This document shows, in pieces, positions 1-7,474 of a stretch of DNA of 46,771 nucleotides. The DNA is from Photobacterium sp. Ph5. GTDB lineage: Bacteria; Pseudomonadota; Gammaproteobacteria; Enterobacterales; Vibrionaceae. The stretch is from positions 1-46,771 of the forward strand of contig NZ_JADQAQ010000039.1 in NCBI RefSeq assembly GCF_022129445.1, in the 5' to 3' direction. The position numbers were made by a program, and so were the translations under genes. Under the pieces are notes generated by a model that had not been told where the DNA came from, made no database searches, and worked only from the letters and a program-made list of their open reading frames with translations. The number at the start of each line of letters is the position of its first letter. Within the stretch, counting starts at the first letter, position 1.

Positions 1-106
1 CGGACAAAAGAAAGGACCGAACGTTTCCACGTTCAGTCCTCTTTGTGCCATCCAAGTACCCGTTTAGGTACAAACGATGATGCTTATCCGAACGGCATTA
101 GGCTAT
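1..106 (+). mobile_element. Right end of a probable IS4-type insertion sequence
   Basis: The transposase tail ends at 80 and is followed at once by tgcttatccgaacggcatta and then an A/T-rich junction. This is the expected position for a terminal inverted repeat, and the sequence resembles IS4-group ends with a TAATGCC..GGATAAGCA core on the opposite strand. The left end and target duplication lie outside the window, so the boundary near 106 is an estimate. A hairpin (aggaccgaacg / cgttcagtcct) lies inside the transposase tail. Confidence 0.5.
3..80 (+). pseudogene. IS4-family transposase, C-terminal end (cut by window edge)
   Basis: The reading frame is open from the window edge to a TGA at 78-80 and encodes a very basic 25-residue tail. 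It contains DRTFPRSV followed by SKYPFRYKR, which resembles the Arg/Lys-rich 'R-x-(Y/F)-PR-x-V ... (K/S)-x-YP' tail of IS4-family (DDE) transposases. Only the C-terminus is visible, so catalytic residues cannot be checked and I cannot say whether the element is intact to the left. It is too short for routine ORF calling. The family call rests on motif recall and is moderately secure. Confidence 0.6.
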
Positions 107-139
107 AATCGCCAGCTTTTTTGATTTTACTTATCGCAG

Positions 140-508
140 TTATAGCTCATTATATTTTTTCGCTGATCCATAACACTTATCTATTGGGTATTTGTCAGCA
201 TTTTTGATTATCTTTCTCTGGCAAGCTTCTAAAATATCTACGTCGCATTTATCCGCTAATCGAACCAGATACATCATCACATCCGCAATTTCTTCTTCTA
301 ATTGTCGCTTTTTTTCTACTGAAAGGTGTTGGCTTTGCTCTGGTGTTAACCATTGGAATATCTCGGTTAACTCTCCCACTTCGCCGCTTAATGCCATTAC
401 CAAGTTTTTAGGGCTATGGAATTGATCCCAATTGCGCTGTATTGAAAATTGGCGGAGTTGTTCTTGTAGTTGGTGTAGCTCAGATTTTGTAGATGGGTTT
501 GATGGCAT
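140..508 (-). CDS. MazG-like nucleotide pyrophosphohydrolase (dCTPase/RS21-C6 type)
   Basis: A 122-residue all-alpha NTP pyrophosphatase of the MazG/DCTPP1 superfamily, which hydrolyses (d)NTPs to monophosphate and pyrophosphate and is thought to clean non-canonical or excess nucleotides from the pool. The metal-binding pattern is clear: EVGELTE supplies E43 and E46, and EEEIADVMMYL supplies E73 and D76. The single-domain length fits the short family rather than full two-domain MazG. It converges on the IS4 end, and its stop is 60 bp from the transposase stop. Substrate preference cannot be read from sequence. It is probably a housekeeping gene with the IS inserted downstream. Confidence 0.88.
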   Translation of the reverse strand: MPSNPSTKSELHQLQEQLRQFSIQRNWDQFHSPKNLVMALSGEVGELTEIFQWLTPEQSQHLSVEKKRQLEEEIADVMMYLVRLADKCDVDILEACQRKIIKNADKYPIDKCYGSAKKYNEL

Positions 509-549
509 GATAAAATGTTCTTAGTGAGCAATAATTGAAGGATAAACAA

Positions 550-574
550 AAACACCGTACAACGCACGGTGTTT
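550..574 (-). terminator. rarD terminator
   Basis: AAACACCGT and ACGGTGTTT form a 9-bp stem around a 7-nt loop. On the minus strand the stem runs into TTTTTGTTT, just past the rarD stop codon. Confidence 0.75.
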
Positions 575-589
575 GCATTTAAATAACGA

Positions 590-1498
590 TTAATGAGGCA
601 GTGCGACTTTACGTTTTTTATGAAATAAGTTGGGTAATAATGCTTCAAGAGTGCAAAAGATCAAACCGGCCCAAATAAGGCTAAAACTGATCGCCTTAGT
701 ATGATCAAACACTTCACCAAACAAGAATACAGCTAATAAGAACTGTAATGTTGGCTCAATATATTGCATTAACCCAACCATCGTTAAGCTTGTGCGATTC
801 AGTGCTAAAGCGAAGAAAATTAAAGGAGCTACAGTGACAGGTGCCGATCCTACATATAATAGAAATGTAGTAGTACCTGATGTCAATGACACACTATCGC
901 CCGAGAAGTATAGCCACAGCATATAAATTACAGCAAAAGGAGTAAGGATTGCTGCTTCAATAGTAACTGAGGTTAATGCGTCATATTTTATATATTTTTT
1001 TGTTAATCCATAGATAGCAAAAAAACTTCCCATAAGAAGGGATAACCAAGGTAATTCACCGTATTGCCAAACTTGATAAGCAATGCCTAATATTGCTAGA
1101 ACGACAGCGATAACTTGTGCTTTAGTGAGCTTTTCACTTAAGAAAAACATGCCTAAGGCAATGGCAAATAATGGGTTAATAAAATAACCGAGGCTAGCGG
1201 CAAGTACTTCGCCATGGGTGATCGCCCAGGTAAAAGCATACCAAGAAACACTCATGATACAACCCGCAACACCACACATTAAAAATGATTTCTTATCTGA
1301 TAATAGCACTTTAATGTTAGGTAAAGGGCGTTTAAGTAGTTGCATGACGAGCAACATAACAGGCACTGAAAAAATAAGTCTTAGTGCGAGTAATTCATTA
1401 GTATTTGCTTGCGGTAAGAACTGATAATACAGAGGAAGAATTCCCCAAAGTACAAAAGAAAAAGCCGCCAGCATATTTCCAGCACGACGAGATTGCAT
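590..1498 (-). CDS. rarD: EamA-family permease RarD
   Basis: A 302-residue inner-membrane protein of the drug/metabolite transporter superfamily, RarD subfamily (annotated historically as chloramphenicol-sensitive protein). The sequence alternates about ten hydrophobic helices in two EamA repeats. The N-terminal stretch GNMLAAFSFVLWGILPLYY is the typical RarD opening, and GLMQYIEPTLQFLLA is the conserved segment of the second repeat. The usual family length is about 295-300. The true substrate is not established for the family. The gene is monocistronic with its own terminator. Confidence 0.88.
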   Translation of the reverse strand: MQSRRAGNMLAAFSFVLWGILPLYYQFLPQANTNELLALRLIFSVPVMLLVMQLLKRPLPNIKVLLSDKKSFLMCGVAGCIMSVSWYAFTWAITHGEVLAASLGYFINPLFAIALGMFFLSEKLTKAQVIAVVLAILGIAYQVWQYGELPWLSLLMGSFFAIYGLTKKYIKYDALTSVTIEAAILTPFAVIYMLWLYFSGDSVSLTSGTTTFLLYVGSAPVTVAPLIFFALALNRTSLTMVGLMQYIEPTLQFLLAVFLFGEVFDHTKAISFSLIWAGLIFCTLEALLPNLFHKKRKVALPH

Positions 1499-1772
1499 TG
1501 ATAGACCTAACAGTAAAGTGTAAATATTCGATGTAGTGTGTTAGCAAGATTTTGCTATATCGTGTGGAACAGAATGAACCTAGACGATAATCTCGACATT
1601 CTGTCACTGGGCGAGTATATGTCAATATTATTTTATCTTTTTACAGTATAAAAATATAAACAATATTTAATCACTGTTTATTCTGTTTTTTGTTAAACTT
1701 CATGGGTTAGAGTGCTGTGGTGATATAAGCTATGGTTGCTTGCCATTTAGGTTTACAACTGAGAGAAAATAG

Positions 1773-2126
1773 ATGACTAAATTAACGTCAGATATCCAAG
1801 CTAACAAATTAATGTTTGTTGAAGAAACACAAAATACACGTATTGTTTGGAGCCTTCGTAATGAAGAAGGTGATTGGCTATCTGTTGCTTCATCTGAGTT
1901 TGAAGATTCGGAAGTAATGCCATTCTGGTCAAATGAAGAAGATGCGAAAGCGCAATGTGCTGATGAGTGGGCTGAGTTCCAACCAAGTGAATTGCCATTA
2001 GATATTTTCTTAGAAGATTGGATGATCACACTTGCTGAAGACGGTGTTCTTGTTGGCTTGAACTGGAATGAAAGTCTTGAAGGTGTTGAAGTTGAGCCTA
2101 GCGATGTTGCTAAGCTTTACATCTAA
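1773..2126 (+). CDS. DUF2750 domain protein
   Basis: A 117-residue acidic soluble protein with the DUF2750 pattern: a strand-rich start (TRIVWSLRNEEGDWLSVAS), the 'lpfWs..edA...' segment seen here as MPFWSNEEDAKAQCADEW, and a C-terminal LEDWMITLAEDGVLVGLNWN. Function is unknown for the family. There is no signal peptide or membrane segment. ATG is preceded by gagagaaaatag, a weak but plausible ribosome site. A 13-bp direct repeat begins in the last codons and runs past the stop. The gene converges on plsC with a shared terminator. Confidence 0.82.
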   Translation: MTKLTSDIQANKLMFVEETQNTRIVWSLRNEEGDWLSVASSEFEDSEVMPFWSNEEDAKAQCADEWAEFQPSELPLDIFLEDWMITLAEDGVLVGLNWNESLEGVEVEPSDVAKLYI

Positions 2127-2147
2127 GCTTTACATCTAAGCTTTAGA
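2111..2147 (+). repeat. 13-bp tandem repeat over the DUF2750 stop codon
   Basis: The unit taagctttacatc occurs at 2111-2123 and 2124-2136, with a partial third copy to about 2147. The first unit boundary coincides with the TAA stop, so the last codons are duplicated downstream out of frame. It looks like replication slippage. Confidence 0.85.
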
Positions 2148-2158
2148 TTGTTGATAAA

Positions 2159-2191
2159 AATCACACCCAATGACTTTCATTGGGTGTGATT
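2159..2191. terminator. Bidirectional terminator between DUF2750 gene and plsC
   Basis: A perfect 14-bp stem (aatcacacccaatg / cattgggtgtgatt) with a 5-nt loop. It is flanked by AAAAA on the left, giving a U-tract on the minus transcript, and by attttagg on the right. It sits between two convergent stop codons. Confidence 0.88.
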
Positions 2192-2194
2192 ATT

Positions 2195-2959
2195 TTAGGC
2201 TTTATTTTCTTTTGATGTTTCTTCACTCGTTAAATAAGAGTTTTGCGCTAATTCATTATCAAGTTGGGTGATCTTTGCAGCCATAAGTTGATGACATTTT
2301 TCTGCCAGTTTCCTTGCATCAGTAGACTTAAATGCTTGAGTGTCAATTGGAGCTAGCATTTCAGCGATGACAGTACCGTTATCAAGCCTATTTAAATTAA
2401 TCTTATTATGTGTCGTACTGATCACGACAGGAATAATAGGTACCCCTGACTCAATTGCCATTCTAAAAGCGCCTGTCTTAAAAGGTAGTAATCCACGTCC
2501 TTTGCTTCGAGTTCCTTCAGGGTAAACCCATACAGATAAATTTCTTTGATGGATAGCATCAGCAACTTGCTGAATGGTATTACGTGCTTTGGCTTTATTT
2601 TCACGATCTATCAAGATATTGCCAGTGACCCAATATAGTTGCCCAAAGAAAGGGATCCACAATAAGCTCTTTTTTCCTAATGAAACGGTATTCGGCTGTA
2701 ACATACCAGGGGTAGTAACAAAGTCATAAACACTTTGGTGATTTGAAATATAGACGGCATTAGCAATATTAGTGCTGTTATGAAGCCCGCGTTGTTCAAC
2801 ACGAACACCTGTGATTTTTTGCAATTGGTTAAACCAACGACAGAATGTGTAGACATGTTTAGGTGCACGCGGTCGGTTAACAAGACAGTAAAGTAATGCA
2901 CAACAGGTTGTTATTATAATGAAAAAGATTGCGATAATAATTCTAAAAAAAGCCAGCAC
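2195..2959 (-). CDS. plsC: 1-acyl-sn-glycerol-3-phosphate acyltransferase
   Basis: A 254-residue lysophosphatidic acid acyltransferase that makes phosphatidic acid for membrane phospholipids. An N-terminal membrane segment (residues about 3-27) is followed by acyltransferase block I, NHQSVYD, with catalytic H74 and D79. Block II is around IPFFGQLYWVTGNILIDR, block III is VYPEGTRS (E148-R151), and block IV is GVPIIPVVIS. The length is close to E. coli PlsC (245). The tail beyond residue 235 is low-complexity. It could be a paralog of the main PlsC rather than the essential copy. Confidence 0.9.
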   Translation of the reverse strand: MLAFFRIIIAIFFIIITTCCALLYCLVNRPRAPKHVYTFCRWFNQLQKITGVRVEQRGLHNSTNIANAVYISNHQSVYDFVTTPGMLQPNTVSLGKKSLLWIPFFGQLYWVTGNILIDRENKAKARNTIQQVADAIHQRNLSVWVYPEGTRSKGRGLLPFKTGAFRMAIESGVPIIPVVISTTHNKINLNRLDNGTVIAEMLAPIDTQAFKSTDARKLAEKCHQLMAAKITQLDNELAQNSYLTSEETSKENKA

Positions 2960-3048
2960 GTATACTCCTTATGCTGTTTAAGTCATGTTGCCTAACGGCA
3001 TGTGCATACATTACCTAAATAGTAATTGATGCGGTAGTGTCTTTTTAC

Positions 3049-3133
3049 AAAAATATAACATTTTATAGTGAGCTATCACTGTTTATAAAAATATAACATT
3101 TTATAGTGAGCTATCACTGTTTATAAAAATATA
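3049..3133. repeat. 38-bp direct tandem repeat, 2.2 copies
   Basis: Two identical 38-bp units lie at 3049-3086 and 3087-3124, followed by a 9-bp start of a third. Each unit holds the interrupted palindrome agtga-gcta-tcact within A/T-rich flanks. It lies 90-165 bp upstream of the plsC start. The half-site spacing (4 nt) is too short for a CRP site. It could be a duplicated operator or simple slippage. Confidence 0.9.
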
Positions 3134-3202
3134 CAGTATCTGGTCAGATGATTTACTGCTTGTTAATAGAATTGACAATTACATTTTCAGGTCTGATGTG
3201 AA

Positions 3203-3358
3203 GATAATCGCATATGTATTTATAGATAAGTAAATGACTGGATCTTCAAAAGGATAAAAGTAAGAATTATATATAGATAATCAATACGTTATAGGCGTAG
3301 CTATTATCTCTTCTGTTGTATAGATTTTTGAGCTTACTTAACAGTAAGCTTTTTTTTT
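3203..3358 (+). ncRNA. Candidate small RNA (unassigned)
   Basis: This is inferred from structure only. The region ends in a textbook intrinsic terminator (3331-3358). Upstream is a two-part hairpin: AGATAAT 3275-3281 pairs with ATTATCT 3303-3309, enclosing TACG 3285-3288 paired with CGTA 3296-3299. No open reading frame of useful length lies between the repeat and the terminator. The 5' end is not determined. TTGACA at 3172 lacks a good -10 at 16-18 nt spacing; a GATAAT lies 25 nt downstream, which is too far for a standard promoter. I do not recognise a known RNA family. Confidence 0.4.
3331..3358 (+). terminator. Strong plus-strand terminator with no upstream gene
   Basis: AGCTTACT (3331-3338) and AGTAAGCT (3343-3350) form a perfect 8-bp stem with a TAAC loop, followed by eight Ts. 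The T-tract is on the plus strand only, so it does not serve the minus-strand acetyltransferase gene. Confidence 0.85.
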
Positions 3359-3366
3359 GTTTATTT

Positions 3367-3861
3367 TTATAATAATTTGACCATATTATAACGTTCGAAT
3401 TGGATATCGGTGCGAATTACGATTTCAGTATCTATCAATTCAAAACCTAACTTTTCAAATAGTGGTTGCGATAGCTTACTGGCTGTAACGCTCAATGTTG
3501 TTTGATGAGTGATATATGCTAACTGTTCTAGGTGTTTGTAAATAGTACTTGCTACGCCTAAACGGTGATATTGAGGCTTAACATAGAGTAGTGAAACATA
3601 ACTTTGAGGATTAAGTTGACCGAATCCAATCACTGTCCCTTTATTATTTAGCGCCATAATCACATTGCCTTGCATCAATAATTCAGCAAATTCCTCTGGG
3701 TATTTGCGGGGGTAATCAGCCCATAATTTAATTTGCTGCTGATTATAATAAGCGGGAGCAAGCTTTGTTATCGCGTCATAATAAAGCTGAGACAATTCTT
3801 GTTGATAATGTTGTTTATAATTGCACAGTGTTATTGATGTCATATTGTTGAGTATATACAT
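3367..3861 (-). CDS. GNAT-family N-acetyltransferase
   Basis: A 164-residue single-domain acetyltransferase. The acetyl-CoA binding motif A appears as LLYVKPQYHRLGVASTIYKHLEQLA (Q/R-x-x-G-x-G/A), preceded by the beta-strand pair VIGFGQLNPQSYVSLL. C-terminal FEKLGFELID is the usual motif B loop. The substrate is unknown; such proteins acetylate small amines, antibiotics or protein N-termini. ATG at 3861 gives MYILNN; an alternative ATG lies six codons in (3843). Neither has a strong ribosome site. Confidence 0.85.
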   Translation of the reverse strand: MYILNNMTSITLCNYKQHYQQELSQLYYDAITKLAPAYYNQQQIKLWADYPRKYPEEFAELLMQGNVIMALNNKGTVIGFGQLNPQSYVSLLYVKPQYHRLGVASTIYKHLEQLAYITHQTTLSVTASKLSQPLFEKLGFELIDTEIVIRTDIQFERYNMVKLL

Positions 3862-4015
3862 TCAGTGTTTTGTATCTAACTTTAAAATATTACAATTACT
3901 ATTGTTGGAAATATGTCAAATTTATCGTGATAGTGTGCACTTCGTCCCTATTATTGATATTATTTTAGGCCATAATCAATAAAATTATTATCAAGTAATG
4001 AGTACAGGGTAAATT

Positions 4016-4579
4016 TTGAAGAACGGATTTAAATATAATAAATACGCATTAGTTGCATTGGCGCTTGTGTCAATGATTGGGTGTTCTTCGACTGACTCTG
4101 TAAATGATAAAACATCAAACAATAAACCTACTGAAACAACGACAGTAGGTAAAGAAATTGCATTTAGCAATGATATGTTGAAAGAAGGCTTAAAGAAGAA
4201 CGCTTCTGTAGATACAGGTATGTTTGATGGTATTTACCATTCATGGAAAGGAACACCTTATCGCCTTGGTGGAACAACCAAGAAGGGGATTGATTGTTCG
4301 GCGTTTGTGCAAGTTGGTTACTCTAGCGTTTACCAAATGATGTTACCGCGCACAACATTACAATTGGTTAAAAAGGGGCGTAAAGTTTCTCGCAATAGTG
4401 CAAAAGAAGGGGATTTAGTCTTTTTCCGTACAGGACGAAATACACGTCATGTTGGGATATACTTAGGCAACTCTGAATTTATGCACGCATCACAATCAAA
4501 AGGTGTGATGATTTCACGTTTAGATAACCCTTATTGGAAGCGACACTTTTGGCAAATTAGACGCATGCCAAAATCATAA
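4016..4579 (+). CDS. NlpC/P60 family lipoprotein (MepS/NlpC-like cell-wall hydrolase)
   Basis: A 187-residue lipoprotein with a TTG start preceded by cagggt. The signal sequence ends in the lipobox SMIGC (lipid C23). After a Ser/Thr/Asn linker, the C-terminal NlpC/P60 domain spans about 65-187. Its Cys-His-His triad is visible as GIDCSAF (C94), RHVGIYLG (H145) and MHAS (H157). Family members cut D-iso-Glu/meso-DAP or D,D cross-links in peptidoglycan. The length is close to E. coli MepS/Spr (188), but I cannot separate MepS from NlpC by eye. Predicted to act at the inner face of the outer membrane. Confidence 0.88.
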   Translation: MKNGFKYNKYALVALALVSMIGCSSTDSVNDKTSNNKPTETTTVGKEIAFSNDMLKEGLKKNASVDTGMFDGIYHSWKGTPYRLGGTTKKGIDCSAFVQVGYSSVYQMMLPRTTLQLVKKGRKVSRNSAKEGDLVFFRTGRNTRHVGIYLGNSEFMHASQSKGVMISRLDNPYWKRHFWQIRRMPKS

Positions 4580-4594
4580 TCATACTTGAATATT

Positions 4595-4626
4595 AAAAAG
4601 CCCAGCTAAATTTAGCTGGGCTTTTT
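4595..4626. terminator. Bidirectional terminator, NlpC gene / scsD
   Basis: A perfect 32-nt palindrome: aaaaagcccagctaaa followed by tttagctgggcttttt. A/T tracts on both sides serve both convergent genes. Confidence 0.92.
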
Positions 4627-4628
4627 AT

Positions 4629-5153
4629 TTATAAGTACTTTGCTGCCACTGTTCTTGCTAATAAACCTATAGGAGTAGTAACACCTGTCGTGGAATTAAA
4701 TACTTTTCCATTTTTAACAATAAGAATAGTCGGTGTGACACTTATCCCTAATTGTTGGCTGATATGACCATTTTGATCATTAATGACAGGGAAGCGATAT
4801 TCTTTACTATTCATGTATGCTTGCAACAAACGATCATCGCCAGAACGAATAGCGATACTAAATACTTTTATATTCAGATCACTTTGATATTGCTGTAGCC
4901 AATTGATTGATGGACTTACAAATCGGCAACTTGGACACCATGTTGCCCATAAATAAAGAATAACGGGTTGTTGATAACTACTGGTTAGCCAATCAACATC
5001 ATGCTGGTTAATTGTTTTTTCTACCGAATGGTGAGCAACCGAAACCGTGAGATCTTTATTTCTCCATATATCAACAGCAATACTTACCACCGTCACTATT
5101 ATAGCTATGATCAGTATATTTTTAAGCCATCCTTGAGCAAATCTCCCTGCCAT
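4629..5153 (-). CDS. scsD: Thioredoxin-fold protein, ScsD/TlpA type
   Basis: A 174-residue membrane-anchored periplasmic thioredoxin-like protein. One N-terminal helix (residues about 11-29, ILIIAIIVTVVSIAVDI) is followed by a TlpA-like domain with active site WATWCPSC (C73, C76) and cis-Pro loop SVTPTIL. It lies 5 bp downstream of scsB, the order found in scs (suppressor of copper sensitivity) loci, where ScsB passes electrons from cytoplasmic thioredoxin to periplasmic partners. The partner ScsC is not adjacent (see 17734-18513). The partner assignment is inferred from context. Confidence 0.82.
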   Translation of the reverse strand: MAGRFAQGWLKNILIIAIIVTVVSIAVDIWRNKDLTVSVAHHSVEKTINQHDVDWLTSSYQQPVILYLWATWCPSCRFVSPSINWLQQYQSDLNIKVFSIAIRSGDDRLLQAYMNSKEYRFPVINDQNGHISQQLGISVTPTILIVKNGKVFNSTTGVTTPIGLLARTVAAKYL

Positions 5154-5158
5154 TTATG

Positions 5159-7315
5159 TTATTCCTTACTTGCTTTTTTAATTGCGTTAAGTACTTCGTC
5201 ACTTGTTAAAATTACAGGTAATGGAATCCCCTGTGGAGCATTAGGACCATATACAATATTAAATGGCACACCAAAGCGTCCATGAGATTGCAGGAAGCCT
5301 GTCACGTAGTCTGATGGTTTCGTCCAATCACCGCGCATTAACTCGATGTTATCTGCAGATAAGGCCGAATATACGGGCTCTTGCAATAACACACCGACTT
5401 TATTGGCTTTACAAGTGATACACCATTCAGCTGTCACATCAACAAAGACTGTTTTTCCTTCAGCGACTTGTTTTGCAATGTTATCAACGTTTAGTGTTTC
5501 CCAGTGGTGGTCATCGGCTAGCGGCTTTGCCCAATGGTTTGAGGTTAAGCTACCTACGATAAGGCTACCAGCAACACCCAGAAGAAGAACTGCAGTTGTG
5601 ATGATAACGGCTTTGCGTCCTTTCTTACGACCTAATTGCCATAAGATAACGAGCATAATGAGTAGACCAATAATCCAAACAACAGTTGCACTAAAGAAGC
5701 TAGTCATTAAGCTTAATAGCCAAATACTGGTGGCAAGCATCATCAAACCAAACAGCGTTTTAACACGATCCATCCATAAACCAGGTTTTGGTAATGCGTT
5801 TGCCAATTGTGGGAAGAGAGCAATGAGCAACCATGGTGCAGCCATACCTATCGCTAATGCGGTGAAAATGGCAAAGAGTGTCACATAACTAGCACCTAAT
5901 GCGAATGCGACAGCTGTGCCTAAGAATGGGGCGCTACATGGCGTTGCGAGCAGGGTAGCAAACATACCTTGAATAAAGTGACCAAGGTGTGAGTTATCGC
6001 CTTTGGTTGCCATCCAAGTATTGGTGTTACTTGATAGGCGAATTTCAAATAAACCTAGCATATTTGCGCCAAAAAGGGCGGTGATCGCAATCATAGCACC
6101 AATAAACCAAGGACTTTGGAATTGGATTCCCCAGCCGAGTGCTTGACCAGATAATTTCATTAATGCTAAAAAGCCAGCCAATAGCCAAAATGATGTAATA
6201 ATTCCTGCGGCAGAAGCAATAAATTGAGTCCTAATTTGACGTTTTTCTAAGCCTTTTGCTGAAATGACGCTACTTAACTTCATTCCTAATACCGGTAATA
6301 CACATGGCATGATGTTAAGAATTAAACCACCCAATAGTGCAATGCCAATAATTTCTAATAAGTTATTATTAGAACTCGGCACAACCACGGGGGTATCAGT
6401 TGCTGTTGCTGGGATCTCGACGGCGAGATCATTATCACCGATTGTGATTTGAAGTGGTTCGCCAACAAGCTTTGGTGTACCAAACCAGCTAGTTACAGGT
6501 AATACTGCATACAGAGTTTGATCTTTAATCGTAACATTAGGGGCTAAGAAAGAGGTGTCCTTAACCGCTTTATTAGGTCCATCAATCAACACATCAGGTT
6601 TTACCCAGCCCGCTTTATTAGTTGCAACAACTGTAATCGCTTTATTGTTCTTATCATAAGAGACGGTATCCAGTGTCACTGCTTGAGATGATTTAGGGAC
6701 TTGGCTATAACCTTTGTTGTATAAAAACATTGCATCGGTAGATACGTTGAGTTTATCAGGATTAAAATCAAGGGCTAATTCATAATCGGTAAGCACACAA
6801 ATACTGGTACAGGAAGACATGGTTAATTTACCTGCGAGAAACACAGGCTTATTCATGTCTTTTATATGAATTGAAAGTGGGAAAATAACATCATGTTTAT
6901 AGCCAAGCGTTTCAACCCCAAGAAACTCATAACGTTTTGGCATTGGCCATTGCCAATCAACACTTTCTACATTACTAGACATATCCCAGTTTATAGATGG
7001 CGCTACACCACCTTCACCAGGCGATCGCCAATAGGTTTTCCAATCTTTATCAAGTTTAACTTCTAGCAGTCCTTGAACGGTATGGTTAGCAAGATCTTTT
7101 TCCCCCGTTAGCACTAATCTAACTTGTACAGGGGGATGCTGCGGGTTTGTTACCCATCCCGTTGAAATCTCAGTAGCCGCGAAGGTTTGACTGGAAAAAG
7201 TGATACTGAGTAATGCGCCGAGCATGGCACAGACGAAATAAGTATTGAGGTATAATTTTTTCAATCTAGAACTCCGTTTTAACAATGCACGTGTCATTGC
7301 AACGATAATGGGCAT
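5159..7315 (-). CDS. scsB: Transmembrane thiol-disulfide reductase ScsB (DsbD family)
   Basis: A 718-residue DsbD-like electron carrier. After a signal sequence ending near SQTFA, the large N-terminal periplasmic domain of the ScsB type has a cysteine pair in SSCTSIC (C169, C173). The central eight-helix DsbD-beta/CcdA domain has the two redox cysteines MPCVLP (C338) and TPCSAP (C460). The C-terminal periplasmic thioredoxin domain carries AEWCITC (C632, C635). All six expected cysteines are present. Electrons flow from cytoplasmic thioredoxin to periplasmic ScsC/ScsD-type proteins, with roles in copper tolerance and disulfide repair. Alternative start MTRALL lies 6 codons in. Confidence 0.92.
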   Translation of the reverse strand: MPIIVAMTRALLKRSSRLKKLYLNTYFVCAMLGALLSITFSSQTFAATEISTGWVTNPQHPPVQVRLVLTGEKDLANHTVQGLLEVKLDKDWKTYWRSPGEGGVAPSINWDMSSNVESVDWQWPMPKRYEFLGVETLGYKHDVIFPLSIHIKDMNKPVFLAGKLTMSSCTSICVLTDYELALDFNPDKLNVSTDAMFLYNKGYSQVPKSSQAVTLDTVSYDKNNKAITVVATNKAGWVKPDVLIDGPNKAVKDTSFLAPNVTIKDQTLYAVLPVTSWFGTPKLVGEPLQITIGDNDLAVEIPATATDTPVVVPSSNNNLLEIIGIALLGGLILNIMPCVLPVLGMKLSSVISAKGLEKRQIRTQFIASAAGIITSFWLLAGFLALMKLSGQALGWGIQFQSPWFIGAMIAITALFGANMLGLFEIRLSSNTNTWMATKGDNSHLGHFIQGMFATLLATPCSAPFLGTAVAFALGASYVTLFAIFTALAIGMAAPWLLIALFPQLANALPKPGLWMDRVKTLFGLMMLATSIWLLSLMTSFFSATVVWIIGLLIMLVILWQLGRKKGRKAVIITTAVLLLGVAGSLIVGSLTSNHWAKPLADDHHWETLNVDNIAKQVAEGKTVFVDVTAEWCITCKANKVGVLLQEPVYSALSADNIELMRGDWTKPSDYVTGFLQSHGRFGVPFNIVYGPNAPQGIPLPVILTSDEVLNAIKKASKE

Positions 7316-7474
7316 ATAAGTTGTATATTATGATCTTTGTGATCATATAGAACGGTAAAATAACGAATCTATTTCATCAACTTAGAAAAAATATTCATAT
7401 TATTAGGTGACAGTCTATTTACGTTTAAGTTCGCGTATTAGCACGATAAGCCATACCATCATTTTCTATTGTTA

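Larger units (their letters stand above)
2960..3366. other. 407-bp intergenic region upstream of plsC
   Basis: No protein-coding gene is visible. It contains the 38-bp tandem repeat (3049-3133), a perfect TTGACA at 3172-3177, a compound hairpin at 3275-3309 and a strong plus-strand terminator at 3331-3358 with no plus-strand gene in front of it. These are listed separately and suggest a small RNA gene. Confidence 0.7.

Noticed and set aside
397..648. Minus-strand open frame of 83 codons overlapping the MazG-like and rarD genes
   Set aside because: It overlaps two well-supported genes in another frame, spans the rarD terminator and has no domain character.
3061..3120. agtgagctatcact as a CRP site
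   Set aside because: The half-sites are AGTGA/TCACT with a 4-bp spacer; CRP needs TGTGA/TCACA with 6 bp.
2960..3366. Spot 42 (spf) RNA next to the PlsC-type gene
   Set aside because: The acyltransferase context recalls the polA-spf region of enterics, but the conserved Spot 42 5' end and GC-rich terminator are not found.
5346..5888. 180-codon plus-strand frame inside scsB
   Set aside because: Antisense shadow of a conserved membrane protein; composition mirrors the scsB codons and no ribosome site is seen.
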